Part shown: piece after piece, positions 35,923 through 44,487 of the stretch
How the letters are laid out: every line of letters starts with the position of its first letter
How positions within the stretch are numbered: the first letter of the stretch is position 1
Assembly: GCA_030680295.1 (NCBI GenBank)
Contig: JAUXVU010000020.1
Coordinates: 186,001-250,000 of the forward strand
Length of the DNA: 64,000 bases
Direction of reading: 5' to 3'
Source of the DNA: Moraxellaceae bacterium
GTDB taxonomy: Bacteria > Pseudomonadota > Gammaproteobacteria > Pseudomonadales > Moraxellaceae
Translations under genes and position numbers: made by a program
The notes under the pieces: model-generated
The model's database searches: none
What the model was told of the DNA's origin: nothing
The model's input: the letters and a program-made list of their open reading frames with translations, nothing else

Positions 35923-36852
35923 TTAAGGTAGTTTTGACTCACAATATGCTTTACGCATAGAACGTCGCCCCGGCACTTCACCCACTCGCATCGCCATACC
36001 GGTGAGTAACGCTTGCTGCTCGATACTGGTTTTAGTCAGCTCATCCGCGCTAAAAGTTAGGCGCTCGGCATTACGCCAGACACCTTCACGCCACAACGCT
36101 ACCAGCTGCATGGCACCAACATTACCCAGTACGCCTAAGTTGCCCACGGTTAGCATGATGGGGTCATAACGCTCACCGATGGCTTGCACAATACGTGGAT
36201 AAGCCCGGTTTAAAATTTCGTTGAAACGATCATGGTCTGATTTTCGGCTGCGGCCATCAGGCAAGGTCAAGCCCGTCGTGGCAATCGCAAATGGCATGTC
36301 ACGCTGAACATGCGCGTTAATGGCTTGCAACATGTCGTGGCCGCCGGTCCAGTCACCCGACTGTGCGGTGTCCATGACTAATTGCCATGCGGGTGGAATG
36401 GGCTCGCCAGCCAAATGAGCACGAATCATTTGCTCATACAACAAATAAAACTCTACAGCTTCTTGGCCAAGGCCTGCTGGGTCTTGAAAGCCACTAGGGT
36501 CTATCTCCATTTGCCAGCGGGTTTCTTGCGTCAGCAAACGGTATACCGTTGGGAAAACAGCGCGGTGGTCACAGCCAAAAAACTGCTCCCATGCCGCTAG
36601 CTCTTGCTCAACCCAACGCAGGCATTTAACCCCATCAGCACCACAATCCTCACTGTAGTCCGGACTTGCTGGTGGCGAGCTAAGCGGTGGCAACAAATTC
36701 ACCAACGGCAACAGCGGTGCTGCACGAGCCATGGTTGTCGGTGGCGGAGGTAGGTCACTGGCTTGATTTGATGATGCATCACTGCCCGAATCATTACAGG
36801 CCAATAACGATACACAAACCAAGGTCACCGATAACGCACGTAGTGATTTCAT
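35923..36852 (-). CDS. DUF5995-like lipoprotein
   Basis: A 309-residue protein with a lipoprotein signal (ALSVTLVCVSLLACN, Cys near residue 19) and a Pro-rich linker. The body resembles DUF5995: DCGADGVKCLRWVEQELAAW, then GDWTGGHDMLQAINAHVQRDMPFA and KSDHDRFNEILNRAYP. This family is found in actinobacteria and some proteobacteria with no known activity; conserved Asp/His residues hint at a metal-site helical fold. It is followed two bases after by the DUF4334 gene upstream, so they form a unit. Confidence 0.72.
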   Translation of the reverse strand: MKSLRALSVTLVCVSLLACNDSGSDASSNQASDLPPPPTTMARAAPLLPLVNLLPPLSSPPASPDYSEDCGADGVKCLRWVEQELAAWEQFFGCDHRAVFPTVYRLLTQETRWQMEIDPSGFQDPAGLGQEAVEFYLLYEQMIRAHLAGEPIPPAWQLVMDTAQSGDWTGGHDMLQAINAHVQRDMPFAIATTGLTLPDGRSRKSDHDRFNEILNRAYPRIVQAIGERYDPIMLTVGNLGVLGNVGAMQLVALWREGVWRNAERLTFSADELTKTSIEQQALLTGMAMRVGEVPGRRSMRKAYCESKLP

Positions 36853-36854
36853 AA

Positions 36855-37388
36855 TTACTCGCGGCGCAAAATGAAGAAAAATGGCTGCTTCATGTCTTTT
36901 AAGTCCATCACCCCAAACACCGTATTGTCATCAATTTTACGGAACACATCATTGATTGGCAGCTGGTCGTAAACCATAGTGGCGCTAGACTTGCCGCGAT
37001 ACTCCGTCATGCGAAGGCGAGCACGTGACTTGGTTGTACTCATTAAAGGCATAAGTAGTTGAAACATGCGTCCCATTGCCGCCGATTTTGGCATGGCTAC
37101 ACGGCTGCTTAAACCCAATGAAAAGCCCATATAGGCCGGATTTAAATAGGAGAATCCGCCGCCCAGTTTGGCAAATACCAAGGGGTGGACTGCTTCTGTA
37201 TTTTCAAAACGTTTGCCATGCCAGTGATAGGCCTCTAACAAACCATCCATAGGGTGACCAGTCACAAAACCTTCGCCCTTCCAAGGGCCCAGCATAAATT
37301 CAACCGGTATCGGCTCTAAGGCATCAAATAGCGCCAGCGCTTGCTCGGTGCTGGCGCTGCCGGCGTTAATTAATTCATTCACATTCAT
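36855..37388 (-). CDS. GXWXG / DUF4334 domain protein
   Basis: A 177-residue protein with an N-terminal GXWXG motif (EFMLGPWKGEGFVTGHP, about residues 30-46) and a C-terminal DUF4334 domain (EYRGKSSATMVYDQLPINDVF). The fold is a predicted beta-barrel; no activity is established for the family. It lies directly upstream of the DUF5995-like lipoprotein gene and downstream of a GFA-family gene. Confidence 0.8.
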   Translation of the reverse strand: MNVNELINAGSASTEQALALFDALEPIPVEFMLGPWKGEGFVTGHPMDGLLEAYHWHGKRFENTEAVHPLVFAKLGGGFSYLNPAYMGFSLGLSSRVAMPKSAAMGRMFQLLMPLMSTTKSRARLRMTEYRGKSSATMVYDQLPINDVFRKIDDNTVFGVMDLKDMKQPFFFILRRE

Positions 37389-37397
37389 CGATGACCT

Positions 37398-37775
37398 CTA
37401 CAAACTTTTATGCGCCAGCGCTGCGGCATTGGCGTCCCAGTTTTCACCATCAAACGGCACCACCGTGACCTGTGCTGGCACTGATGTTAAACAACGTAAA
37501 TTCACGTCGACGCCATCTGGATTAGAACGAGGAATATAGAATGATTTAATGCCACACACGCGACAAAATAGGTGCTTTGCAACACATTCGTTAAACGCAT
37601 AAGTGGTGAGTTGGTCTTCACCAGCGGTTAGTCGAAAGTTGCGCTTGGGGACAATCAAATGCAAAAAGCCGGTCATACGGCAGATAGAGCAATTGCAGTC
37701 TTCGACCTCAACATGTTCCGGCGCTTCGACTTCAAACCGCACCGCACCACAATGACAACCGCCTTGATAAATCAT
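37398..37775 (-). CDS. GFA / CENP-V family zinc protein, copy 1
   Basis: A 125-residue protein related to glutathione-dependent formaldehyde-activating enzyme. The zinc-binding cysteines are visible as GGCHCGAVRFE, CNCSICRMTG and FCRVCGIKSFY. The substrate is unknown for most members. ATG 37775 gives the standard N terminus MIYQGGCHCG; the frame is open farther upstream (to 37892) but overlaps the YnfA gene. A second GFA gene is at 41260. Confidence 0.88.
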   Translation of the reverse strand: MIYQGGCHCGAVRFEVEAPEHVEVEDCNCSICRMTGFLHLIVPKRNFRLTAGEDQLTTYAFNECVAKHLFCRVCGIKSFYIPRSNPDGVDVNLRCLTSVPAQVTVVPFDGENWDANAAALAHKSL

Positions 37776-37797
37776 GAGCTTAACTCCCGCATAAGGC

Positions 37798-38130
37798 TTA
37801 AGTGGTACGCGGCGCAAACATGATGATAGCCATACCAAGAAGTGCCACACCAGAGCCAACCCAGTCCCACGTTGTTGGACGAACGCCGTCAACCGCCCAC
37901 AACCACATTATCGCCATAAAAATATATACCCCACCATAAGCTGCATAAACCCTACCTGCAGCGGTAGGGTGTAACGAGAGCAACCAAGCGAATGCAGCCA
38001 AGCTCAACGCAGCGGGGACTAATAACCAGATAGTCTTGCCTTCACGCAGCCAAAGATAGGGCAGGTAACAACCAATGATTTCTGCCAGAGCTGTCACAAA
38101 AAATAAGCCAACTGTTTTCAGCTCTGGCAA
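37798..38130 (-). CDS. ynfA: YnfA family membrane protein (UPF0060)
   Basis: A 110-residue membrane protein with four helices ([73 protein letters not shown]), matching UPF0060/YnfA in length and motifs ([22 protein letters not shown]). YnfA is a small-multidrug-resistance-like transporter in some enterics; the substrate here is unknown. Confidence 0.9.
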   Translation of the reverse strand: MPELKTVGLFFVTALAEIIGCYLPYLWLREGKTIWLLVPAALSLAAFAWLLSLHPTAAGRVYAAYGGVYIFMAIMWLWAVDGVRPTTWDWVGSGVALLGMAIIMFAPRTT

Positions 38131-38173
38131 GTGATGTCACCTCATCTTTCTATGCACTATTTAGAATAGTTTC

Positions 38174-38611
38174 TTATTTACGAAGAATCATATTGGTTGC
38201 TGTTGCATGAGCATACAACTTACCTTCTTCATCACAAAGATAACCCTCAGAAATCACTAGGCTACGCCCAGTATTAATTACCTTTCCTTCGGCGATTAAT
38301 TTCACTCCAAAAGGAATCGGTCTGCACATTTTAATATTCAGGTCAGTGGTGCCATACCCTTCGCCTGCCTTAAGCATGGTGTGTGTGGCGCAACCCGTTA
38401 CTGAGTCCAACACAGTAGCTGCAAAGCCACCATGCACACCGCCCAGTGGATTAGTATGCCGCTCATCAGCCGTTGCAATAAAAACCACACGCCCTAGCTC
38501 TACTTCAGTCGGCGTCATGGGAATAGTCTTGGCAATGCCTGGCGCTGGAAACTCACCATTTATAAATGCCTGCATCACTTCCAAACCTGTCATTTCTGCT
38601 GGATTTAACAT
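38174..38611 (-). CDS. PaaI-type hotdog thioesterase
   Basis: A 145-residue hotdog-fold acyl-CoA thioesterase. The family motif NPLGGVHGGFAATVLDSVTG (about residues 56-75) includes the conserved HGG...D region. It lies 18 bases downstream of the PF10118 gene at 38630 in the same direction; both are divergent from HxlR and probably co-regulated. A role in releasing acyl chains or clearing CoA esters is likely from the fold; the substrate is unknown. Confidence 0.88.
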   Translation of the reverse strand: MLNPAEMTGLEVMQAFINGEFPAPGIAKTIPMTPTEVELGRVVFIATADERHTNPLGGVHGGFAATVLDSVTGCATHTMLKAGEGYGTTDLNIKMCRPIPFGVKLIAEGKVINTGRSLVISEGYLCDEEGKLYAHATATNMILRK

Positions 38612-38629
38612 GAATCATCACCTCTGGTT

Positions 38630-39460
38630 TTAATGTGCCGTTAGGCCAAGTACTTTTTTTGCGTTTAGCACTAACGACGACTCATCCACATCGTTTGGAT
38701 GAAACGAATACTGGTAATAGGCCAAAAATTGCGGTGCGAAAATTTTGTAATGCTCACCAGCAAATGAAAAAAACCGGTTCCATGATCTAGCATTAAATAG
38801 CTGTCCATCACGCTTCATCAACATCACATGATAGATGGTCGACAGTGTCGTAATCAGCGCCAAACTGAAGGTGTATATCGCTACTCGCGGCACATAGGCA
38901 CCAAGTCCATTGCCGTAAAGCTCCTGATACAGGTCAAAGGCGACTGCCTTGTGTTCTGTTTCTTCGACACTGTGCCATAACCATAAATCACGGACTGTAT
39001 CGTTACGCATCAACTGATAAGTACTACGCATCATGGTTGCCACAAGAACAGCCGTGTAGTGCTCTAAGCCTACTGTCACCAACAAATTCCATTTTTTTGG
39101 AAACAACGCCTCAATACTTTTAAGAATCATCCCAGTCATGAGCTCAAGCGACGCAGGGTCTAAATCGTATTTTTGTGCACTGACATGAAACGCATGATGC
39201 TCCTTAGAGTGCATCGCTTCCTGACCAATAAATGCACCAATATCGCGATCTAATTGAGTGCCTTTTTTTACCTTTGCACGCAAAGCACGTACTGAACGAA
39301 CAAAGTACGATTCCCCTTCTGGGAACAGGGTCGACAAGCCAGTAAAGTAGTGCGTCAAAGACGGCTCGTCGTCACACCAATACTTCGGCATAGCATCAAA
39401 ATCATAATCCATGCGGCGTACCGGAAAGGATGGTGATGACTTGTTAGCTACTGTATTCAT
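38630..39460 (-). CDS. PF10118 family protein ('metal-dependent hydrolase'), copy 2
   Basis: A 276-residue paralogue of the protein at 25447, with IGQEAMHSKEHHAFH (about residue 82) and HSVEETEHKAVAFDLYQEL (about 165) giving the same Glu/His pattern as ferritin-like di-iron proteins. It starts at ATG 39460 and is divergent from an HxlR regulator, 129 bases away. The adjacent thioesterase suggests lipid metabolism. Biochemical activity of this family is not established. Confidence 0.82.
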   Translation of the reverse strand: MNTVANKSSPSFPVRRMDYDFDAMPKYWCDDEPSLTHYFTGLSTLFPEGESYFVRSVRALRAKVKKGTQLDRDIGAFIGQEAMHSKEHHAFHVSAQKYDLDPASLELMTGMILKSIEALFPKKWNLLVTVGLEHYTAVLVATMMRSTYQLMRNDTVRDLWLWHSVEETEHKAVAFDLYQELYGNGLGAYVPRVAIYTFSLALITTLSTIYHVMLMKRDGQLFNARSWNRFFSFAGEHYKIFAPQFLAYYQYSFHPNDVDESSLVLNAKKVLGLTAH

Positions 39461-39473
39461 AATTCACTCACTA

Positions 39474-39548
39474 TTAGTTCTAAAAAAGTACTTACAAGCA
39501 AAAGGCTATACTGTGATAGCATATTTATCAATTCCTTTTTGGAACTAA
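39474..39548. promoter_or_regulatory. Candidate operator with a long inverted repeat, hxlR region
   Basis: TTAGTTCTAAAAAAG (39474-39488) and CCTTTTTGGAACTAA (39534-39548) are inverted repeats matching at 13 of 15 positions, in the 129-base gap between the divergent PF10118 and HxlR genes. A shorter inverted repeat (TGATA-N7-TATCA, 39514-39530) lies inside. HxlR-family regulators bind inverted repeats in such divergent promoters, so these are the likely binding sites. Confidence 0.5.
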
Positions 39549-39589
39549 CATTCATTCCCGTTTAAGCCGAATCGCAAAGCAGGTGTAAG

Positions 39590-40054
39590 ATGAAATGGCA
39601 TGAGTTAGGTGAAGTGAGTTGTCCGGTGGCGCGTAGCTTGTCTATTCTGGGAGACCGTTGGACTCTGCTAATTATCCGAAACGCCTTTATGAAAACTCGT
39701 CGATTTGATGATTTTCAGAAGCAACTTGGTATCACCAGACACCTGCTAGCTGATCGACTAAATCGTTTAGTCGAAAACAATATTTTTACCAAGGTTTTGT
39801 ATCAAGAGGCGCCAAAGCGCTACGAATACCGACTCACTAAAGCAGGGTTAGAACTTTATCCCGTTATTTTAGTGCTCACCAAGTGGGGTAATACTTGGCT
39901 AAATGAGGATAACTCGCACCCACCATTTCAATTCGTACACAAGCCTTGTGGTCACGTGTCAGTCCCGCAATTAGTTTGCAGCGAATGTGGTGAGGAGCTG
40001 CATGCGCGAGATATGGAGCCTTTTATCGGAGAGGCAGGGCAAGCTGCTTCTTAA
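39590..40054 (+). CDS. HxlR family transcriptional regulator
   Basis: A 154-residue winged-helix regulator. The HxlR signature is clear: CPVARSLSILGDRWTLLIIR at residues about 10-29, then RFDDFQKQLGITRHLLADRL. The C-terminal tail has Cys/His pairs (CGHVSV, CSECGEEL) that may form a small zinc site, less usual in the family. It is divergent from the PF10118-thioesterase pair and is the likely repressor or sensor of those genes. Confidence 0.9.
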   Translation: MKWHELGEVSCPVARSLSILGDRWTLLIIRNAFMKTRRFDDFQKQLGITRHLLADRLNRLVENNIFTKVLYQEAPKRYEYRLTKAGLELYPVILVLTKWGNTWLNEDNSHPPFQFVHKPCGHVSVPQLVCSECGEELHARDMEPFIGEAGQAAS

Positions 40055-40101
40055 TTGAAAAGCAGCCCAACTAGCCTTTTGCTTTCTCAACTAAAAGTCT
40101 C

Positions 40102-40347
40102 TTAGACGCTCATAAAATAAATGGCGGCTAGCGGCACTAGGTTAAAGAAAAAAACAGTCAGCTTGTAGGCAGACATGGCGCCGTAGTGAATCCCATCAAA
40201 TGTCTCATCGCTGATCTTAAACCAGCGACCATGCAAGGTGCGCATCCAGTCATGTGCAAACACAAAAGCAATAAACCACAGCAGTAAAACACCATAGTTA
40301 ATCGCAAGTGACCACGCCAAAAAACGGAATAACATATCAATGTCCAT
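40102..40347 (-). CDS. DUF6868-type small membrane protein
   Basis: An 81-residue protein with two hydrophobic segments (MVLLLW-type: AINYGVLLLWFIAFVFAH, then TVFFFNLVPLAAIYFM) flanking the polar stretch DWMRTLHGRWFKISDETFDG. This matches the DUF6868 family, function unknown. It stands alone in direction with the HPF/SRPBCC genes farther on. Confidence 0.75.
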   Translation of the reverse strand: MDIDMLFRFLAWSLAINYGVLLLWFIAFVFAHDWMRTLHGRWFKISDETFDGIHYGAMSAYKLTVFFFNLVPLAAIYFMSV

Positions 40348-40391
40348 TGCTCTTCTCCGTAAAGCTAAAGCTGGACAATCAATATATGCCT

Positions 40392-40844
40392 TTATCCGCC
40401 CAGATGCTTCGCTAACATTTTATGGCGATGAGTAAAAAAGCGTTGCACAACGGCAGCAACCACTCGCCCACCAAAACGAGGCTCGAAGGTGAGTCTATCG
40501 GTGATTGTGCAGCCAGAATCTATTGGTGTCAGCCGGCGCTCGTGGCGCCATAACTTCATGGAGCCCATAGCCGATTGCTCAACAAACCCCACGCCAGGCT
40601 CTAGCGACATAAGCGTAAGATTTGAGTAATCAATAGGTAGTATGCCAAATAGTGAAATCCAACTACGAAACATCGGCTTGCCCGGCTCAAAGTTAATCGA
40701 CGAAAGCCCTGTGACACCTTTTGGTGCCGACATTTTCAGGAATGGTGACATCTCCTTTGATATTCCATCAAAAGATGTGATCCATTGCCATGCCTTTTCT
40801 GGCGCTACCGATACCGTTGTTTCGAAGCTGAAGATTTGCTGCAT
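40392..40844 (-). CDS. SRPBCC (START-like) domain protein
   Basis: A 150-residue protein of the SRPBCC ligand-binding fold: it starts MQQIFSFETTVSVAPEKAWQWI, with later WRHERRLTPIDSGCTITDRL and a C-terminal helix (VVAAVVQRFFTHRHKMLAKHL). These domains bind hydrophobic ligands; no substrate is known. ATG 40844 has GGAG close upstream; an open frame to 40883 overlaps the HPF-like gene. Confidence 0.85.
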   Translation of the reverse strand: MQQIFSFETTVSVAPEKAWQWITSFDGISKEMSPFLKMSAPKGVTGLSSINFEPGKPMFRSWISLFGILPIDYSNLTLMSLEPGVGFVEQSAMGSMKLWRHERRLTPIDSGCTITDRLTFEPRFGGRVVAAVVQRFFTHRHKMLAKHLGG

Positions 40845-40860
40845 GATGTCTCCAAACTGA

Positions 40861-41178
40861 TTAGCGTCTGCCAACCTTGCCAAGTTCGCTCTCCAATAAA
40901 CGAACCATTTTTTGTGCAGCGCCCACTACGGCCTGTTCAGAGGTATTGGCCAATTCACTGACTGACGATGGCTGCCGTCCTGCAATTCGCACCTCTAATA
41001 AGCAGCGCTTGTCTGCACCGCCAGACTTAGTTGCACTGTTTTCGTCACTCAAGTGCACTTCTACTCGCGTAATCTGCTCATTAAAGCGTGCCAAAACCCG
41101 CGTTAACGTTTCCGAAATGCTTTGTGCTCGTGCCTCATGACCAGACACATTTTTGTCAGTATTAATCTGAATCTGCAT
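40861..41178 (-). CDS. HPF/RaiA family ribosome-associated protein
   Basis: A 105-residue protein of the ribosome hibernation/RaiA fold: MQIQINTDKNVSGHEARAQS at the N terminus and RFNEQITRVEVHLSDENSA with the usual beta strand. It lacks the long C-terminal dimerisation domain, so it is a short form. Short HPF-like proteins bind 16S rRNA in resting cells in other species; here the role is inferred. It is upstream of the SRPBCC gene by 16 bases and probably co-transcribed. Confidence 0.85.
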   Translation of the reverse strand: MQIQINTDKNVSGHEARAQSISETLTRVLARFNEQITRVEVHLSDENSATKSGGADKRCLLEVRIAGRQPSSVSELANTSEQAVVGAAQKMVRLLESELGKVGRR

Positions 41179-41259
41179 AAAGTGGCCTTTCGTTTTTTAT
41201 GAATGTAATAGGCCTAACGTAACGTATTTCCTATTGGTTTAACCCAATTTAAACGCACT

Positions 41260-41658
41260 CTAGATTTTGCCTTCTGCATACTGCGGCAGTTGATCGGTAA
41301 TTTCATGCCAAGACGCCTTCGATTCAGCATAGATGTGATACGCATTTTGGCACTGGAAAGGTGTTTCAATAGTGCCAAGGCGAAGTCGCTTTACCTGTGG
41401 TAAGTCATCTCGGGCGCTATAAATTGGGCTGCCGCATTTCGCACAAAAAACTCGTGCTTTATACGATACGGCACGAAACTCTTTTAACAGCTCGGCGCCT
41501 GCTGTGATCTTAAAAAGCGCAGACTCGATTGGGCAAATAGCAACAAATGCTGAGCCCTGAGCCTTACGGCACTGTGAGCAATGGCACATGGAAATCTCAT
41601 TGATTTCGCCTTGATATTCGTAACGAATCCCACCGCACAAACAGCTTCCTTTAATCAT
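41260..41658 (-). CDS. GFA / CENP-V family zinc protein, copy 2
   Basis: A 132-residue GFA-family protein with the cysteine pattern GSCLCGGIRYEY, MCHCSQCRKAQGSAFV and RVFCAKCGSPIYS. It is more typical of the family than the copy at 37398. Function beyond zinc binding is not established; some homologues act on S-hydroxymethylglutathione. It is divergent from the SDR at 41783. Confidence 0.9.
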   Translation of the reverse strand: MIKGSCLCGGIRYEYQGEINEISMCHCSQCRKAQGSAFVAICPIESALFKITAGAELLKEFRAVSYKARVFCAKCGSPIYSARDDLPQVKRLRLGTIETPFQCQNAYHIYAESKASWHEITDQLPQYAEGKI

Positions 41659-41782
41659 TGTGCCTTCCTATGACTGATTGTTTAGATCGATATTCTGGAT
41701 AATTCATCCAAAAATCTCTGACTTATCACCTGCCCGCAGCCTACCTACACTGAGCCTTCATACCTGATAAGGAGAAACTCAG

Positions 41783-42556
41783 ATGACCAAGCACTCCATT
41801 CAAGGCAAAGTAGTATTAATCGCTGGTGGCGGCAAGAATCTTGGTAGCCTCATCGCGCGCGATCTGGCTCAGCAAGGTGCCAAAGCAATTGCCATCCACT
41901 ACAACAGTGACAATAGTAGAAGTGCCGCCGAAGCCACGGCAGCCGAAATTCAGGCCGCCGGTACAAAAGCCATCACCTTACAAGGCGACTTAACCAAAGC
42001 CGATGCGGTTGCAAAGCTATTTGCCGATGCCACGGCTGCTATCGGCAAGCCCGACATTGCTATTAACACCGTTGGCAAAGTTCTGAAGAAGCCAATACTT
42101 GAAGTGTCCGAAGATGAATATGATGAAATGACCGACATCAACAGCAAGTCGGCATTCTTTTTCCTCAAGGAAGCTGGCCGACATCTGAATGACAACGGCA
42201 AAATTGTCACTATCGTAAGCTCACTACTTGGTGCGTTTACCCCATTTTATGCCGCCTATGCAGGCACCAAGGCACCTGTTGAACACTTCACACGTGCCGC
42301 CGCGAAAGAGTTCGGCGAACGTGGGATTTCGGTGACCGCCGTCGGTCCTGGCCCAATGGACACACCATTTTTCTATGGTCAGGAGTCTCCTGAAGCGGTG
42401 GCTTATCACAAAACTGCGGCCGCACTTTCTCCATTCAGCCCAACGGGACTCACTCATATTGAGGATGTAGTACCCTTTATACGTCACTTGGTTAGCGATG
42501 GCTGGTGGATTACCGGGCAAACCATTCTGATTAATGGTGGTTACACCACAAAATAA
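41783..42556 (+). CDS. SDR family oxidoreductase
   Basis: A 257-residue SDR. The cofactor motif is the variant AGGGKNLGSLIA instead of TGxxxGIG, and the active-site Ser, Tyr and Lys are in VSSLLGAF and YAGTKAPV. It ends with the common SDR tail ITGQTILINGGYTTK. A GGAG-like site precedes ATG 41783. It is followed by a small membrane protein and a LysR regulator in the same direction, a common trio. Confidence 0.9.
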   Translation: MTKHSIQGKVVLIAGGGKNLGSLIARDLAQQGAKAIAIHYNSDNSRSAAEATAAEIQAAGTKAITLQGDLTKADAVAKLFADATAAIGKPDIAINTVGKVLKKPILEVSEDEYDEMTDINSKSAFFFLKEAGRHLNDNGKIVTIVSSLLGAFTPFYAAYAGTKAPVEHFTRAAAKEFGERGISVTAVGPGPMDTPFFYGQESPEAVAYHKTAAALSPFSPTGLTHIEDVVPFIRHLVSDGWWITGQTILINGGYTTK

Positions 42557-42567
42557 ATGAGGTGGCG

Positions 42568-42825
42568 ATGCGCACACTAACTCTGATCGTCATTGGTTTG
42601 CTGCTGGCCGCAGGTTTACTGCGGCTGGCACCGGCCGCATATCGCACAGCTACTGTTGTGGCGTTCACAATCCTCTGGCTCGGCGTGTGTGGCTGGAATT
42701 TACAACTTGGCCTGTCACACGGTTATACGATGGCTGAAGAGCTACCCATTCACCTTGCTTTATTTGGTCTGCCAGCAGCTTTCATCTGGAGTGTTTGGTG
42801 GCGGCAGCGCGGCCAAAATGAGTAA
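42568..42825 (+). CDS. Small membrane protein of unknown function
   Basis: An 85-residue protein with three hydrophobic segments (LTLIVIGLLLAAGLLRL, VVAFTILWLGVCGWNLQL, LPIHLALFGLPAAFIWSVWW) and a basic tail. No family is recognised. ATG 42568 has GAGG at close spacing. It sits between an SDR and a LysR regulator, five bases before the latter. Confidence 0.65.
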   Translation: MRTLTLIVIGLLLAAGLLRLAPAAYRTATVVAFTILWLGVCGWNLQLGLSHGYTMAEELPIHLALFGLPAAFIWSVWWRQRGQNE

Positions 42826-42830
42826 GCAAA

Positions 42831-43748
42831 ATGGATCGCTTTGAGCAGTATCGTGTCTTTGCACATGTTGCTGAACTGGGCAGCTTCATCAAAACTGCCA
42901 CGCTATTACAAATGCCTCGCGCCTCCGTATCTGCTGCGGTTCAACAGCTCGAAAGCCAGCTTGGGACACGCCTGCTTCATCGCACCACCAGAAAGGTAAG
43001 CCTGACCACAGATGGTGAGCAATTACTTGATCGTATCTACTTGCTGCTGGCTGAAGTGGAAGACATTGATCATCTGTTTCAGCGCCAGCAACAGCATATA
43101 GCCGGTCGCTTGACCATTGACGCCCCTAGCCGTATCGCCAGACGAATGATTGCCCCCGCACTTCCGGAGCTACTCAGCAAGCATCCAGATTTACAAATTA
43201 GCCTGAGCTCCTCTGACCTTGCGGTGAACTTAGTACAGGAGGGTGTCGACTGTGCAATTCGCATAGGTACACTTTACGATGGCAGCTTAGTCGTACAAAA
43301 GCTGGGCCATATTGCGCTCATCAATTGCGCCAGTCCGGAGTACTTACGACAGCACGGTAAGCCTCACCATCCCGATGACCTCACCAACAACCATTGGGCC
43401 GTGGGTTACGCTGCCGCTCGAAATGGCCGTGAAGCGCCATGGGAGTATCACTCACCACTTGGCAGCAAACAGCTATTTCAGCTACCCACTAAAGTGACTG
43501 TCAGTAATGCCGAAAGTTATATCGCCTGTTGTCTAGCTGGCTTGGGCCTTATTCAAGTGCCACGTTTTGATGTTCAACACCTGTTGGACAGTGGCGAGTT
43601 GATCGAAATCATGCCTGACTATTGTGCCGCTGACATGCCAGTAGCGTTGGTTTACCCACATCGTCGACAGTCATCCCGCCGATTAAAGGTATTCCAAGAA
43701 TGGTTTGCCGCATTGATCAAACCATATCTGGTAACAACCGATTCATAA
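42831..43748 (+). CDS. LysR family transcriptional regulator
   Basis: A 305-residue LysR regulator of the subgroup that often controls SDR genes: N-terminal winged helix FAHVAELGSFIKTATLLQMP ... SVSAAVQQLESQLGTRLLHR, then an effector domain. It is downstream of the SDR and small membrane protein and probably regulates them, although LysR genes are usually divergent from their targets. Its stop overlaps the convergent DUF167 gene by six bases. Confidence 0.9.
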   Translation: MDRFEQYRVFAHVAELGSFIKTATLLQMPRASVSAAVQQLESQLGTRLLHRTTRKVSLTTDGEQLLDRIYLLLAEVEDIDHLFQRQQQHIAGRLTIDAPSRIARRMIAPALPELLSKHPDLQISLSSSDLAVNLVQEGVDCAIRIGTLYDGSLVVQKLGHIALINCASPEYLRQHGKPHHPDDLTNNHWAVGYAAARNGREAPWEYHSPLGSKQLFQLPTKVTVSNAESYIACCLAGLGLIQVPRFDVQHLLDSGELIEIMPDYCAADMPVALVYPHRRQSSRRLKVFQEWFAALIKPYLVTTDS

Positions 43749-44027
43749 CGTCTTATCTCGCATTAGTCTGGCTTCAACTTCCGCTAAATTTAAGCCATTA
43801 ATCAGCACTGACTTTCGTTGTGAAGAGCTGCCGCTTTCAATCTGTATTTGCGCCGCAGGCAACCCAAGTTGTTGGGCTAGAATTTTAATAACGGCCTTAT
43901 TGGCCTGCCCCCTTTCCGGCGGTGCCGCCACCTTTACTTTAAGAGACTTATCTAACCAGCCCACTACCTCATCCCTAGAAGCCGAGGGAATAACCTTGAG
44001 GTCGATTCGTACCGAGTGATTACTCAC
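43743..44027 (-). CDS. DUF167 family protein (YggU-like)
   Basis: A 94-residue protein of DUF167: SVRIDLKVIPSASRDEVVG, VKVAAPPERGQANKAVIKIL and SGSSSQRKSVLINGL are the family blocks. Function unknown; YggU structures show a small alpha/beta fold. Its start shares one base with the stop of the ankyrin gene upstream, so they are probably translated together. Confidence 0.9.
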   Translation of the reverse strand: MSNHSVRIDLKVIPSASRDEVVGWLDKSLKVKVAAPPERGQANKAVIKILAQQLGLPAAQIQIESGSSSQRKSVLINGLNLAEVEARLMRDKTL

Positions 44028-44392
44028 TACCTAAGGGCACGACTTAAAAAGATACGCTGGAACCAACCAACAGAAGGCTGAGAAACTGCTTCTGGCATTA
44101 TTACACCAAGGCTCATCAGCTTTTCTTGCAGCGTATTTAAGTTAGCTTGGCATGCCGCTTGGATAGGCGTCATAGCATCAAATTCGGAATACAAATGCGG
44201 GTTGGCACCCGACTCCAGCAAATACAGTGCAACCTGTTCTTGCCCTGCCAAGGCACAGGCCACCAGCGGTGTGGACAAGAATTCAGGGTGAGCGTAATTA
44301 ATGTCGACCCCGCACTTCACATGATATTTGACTAGCTCTATGTCACCTTCACAGGCCGCGTTAAACAGTTCTTTCCAGTTTCCACCGTCCAT
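44027..44392 (-). CDS. Ankyrin repeat protein
   Basis: A 121-residue protein with ankyrin repeats (WKELFNAACEGDIELVKYHV, then STPLVACALAGQEQVALYLLESGANPH). Such repeats mediate protein contacts; no partner is visible. The start is uncertain: the frame stays open to a GTG at 44464, but ATG 44392 begins just before the first repeat. It is divergent from gltS. Confidence 0.75.
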   Translation of the reverse strand: MDGGNWKELFNAACEGDIELVKYHVKCGVDINYAHPEFLSTPLVACALAGQEQVALYLLESGANPHLYSEFDAMTPIQAACQANLNTLQEKLMSLGVIMPEAVSQPSVGWFQRIFLSRALR

Positions 44393-44487
44393 ATCATTCC
44401 ATCCACTAGGCTTTTTCGTTGGGGTTGGGCTGGCGCATTTGCGACTATACTCCTTGGCATCCACAGGTTAAATAAGTGGCACTATTG

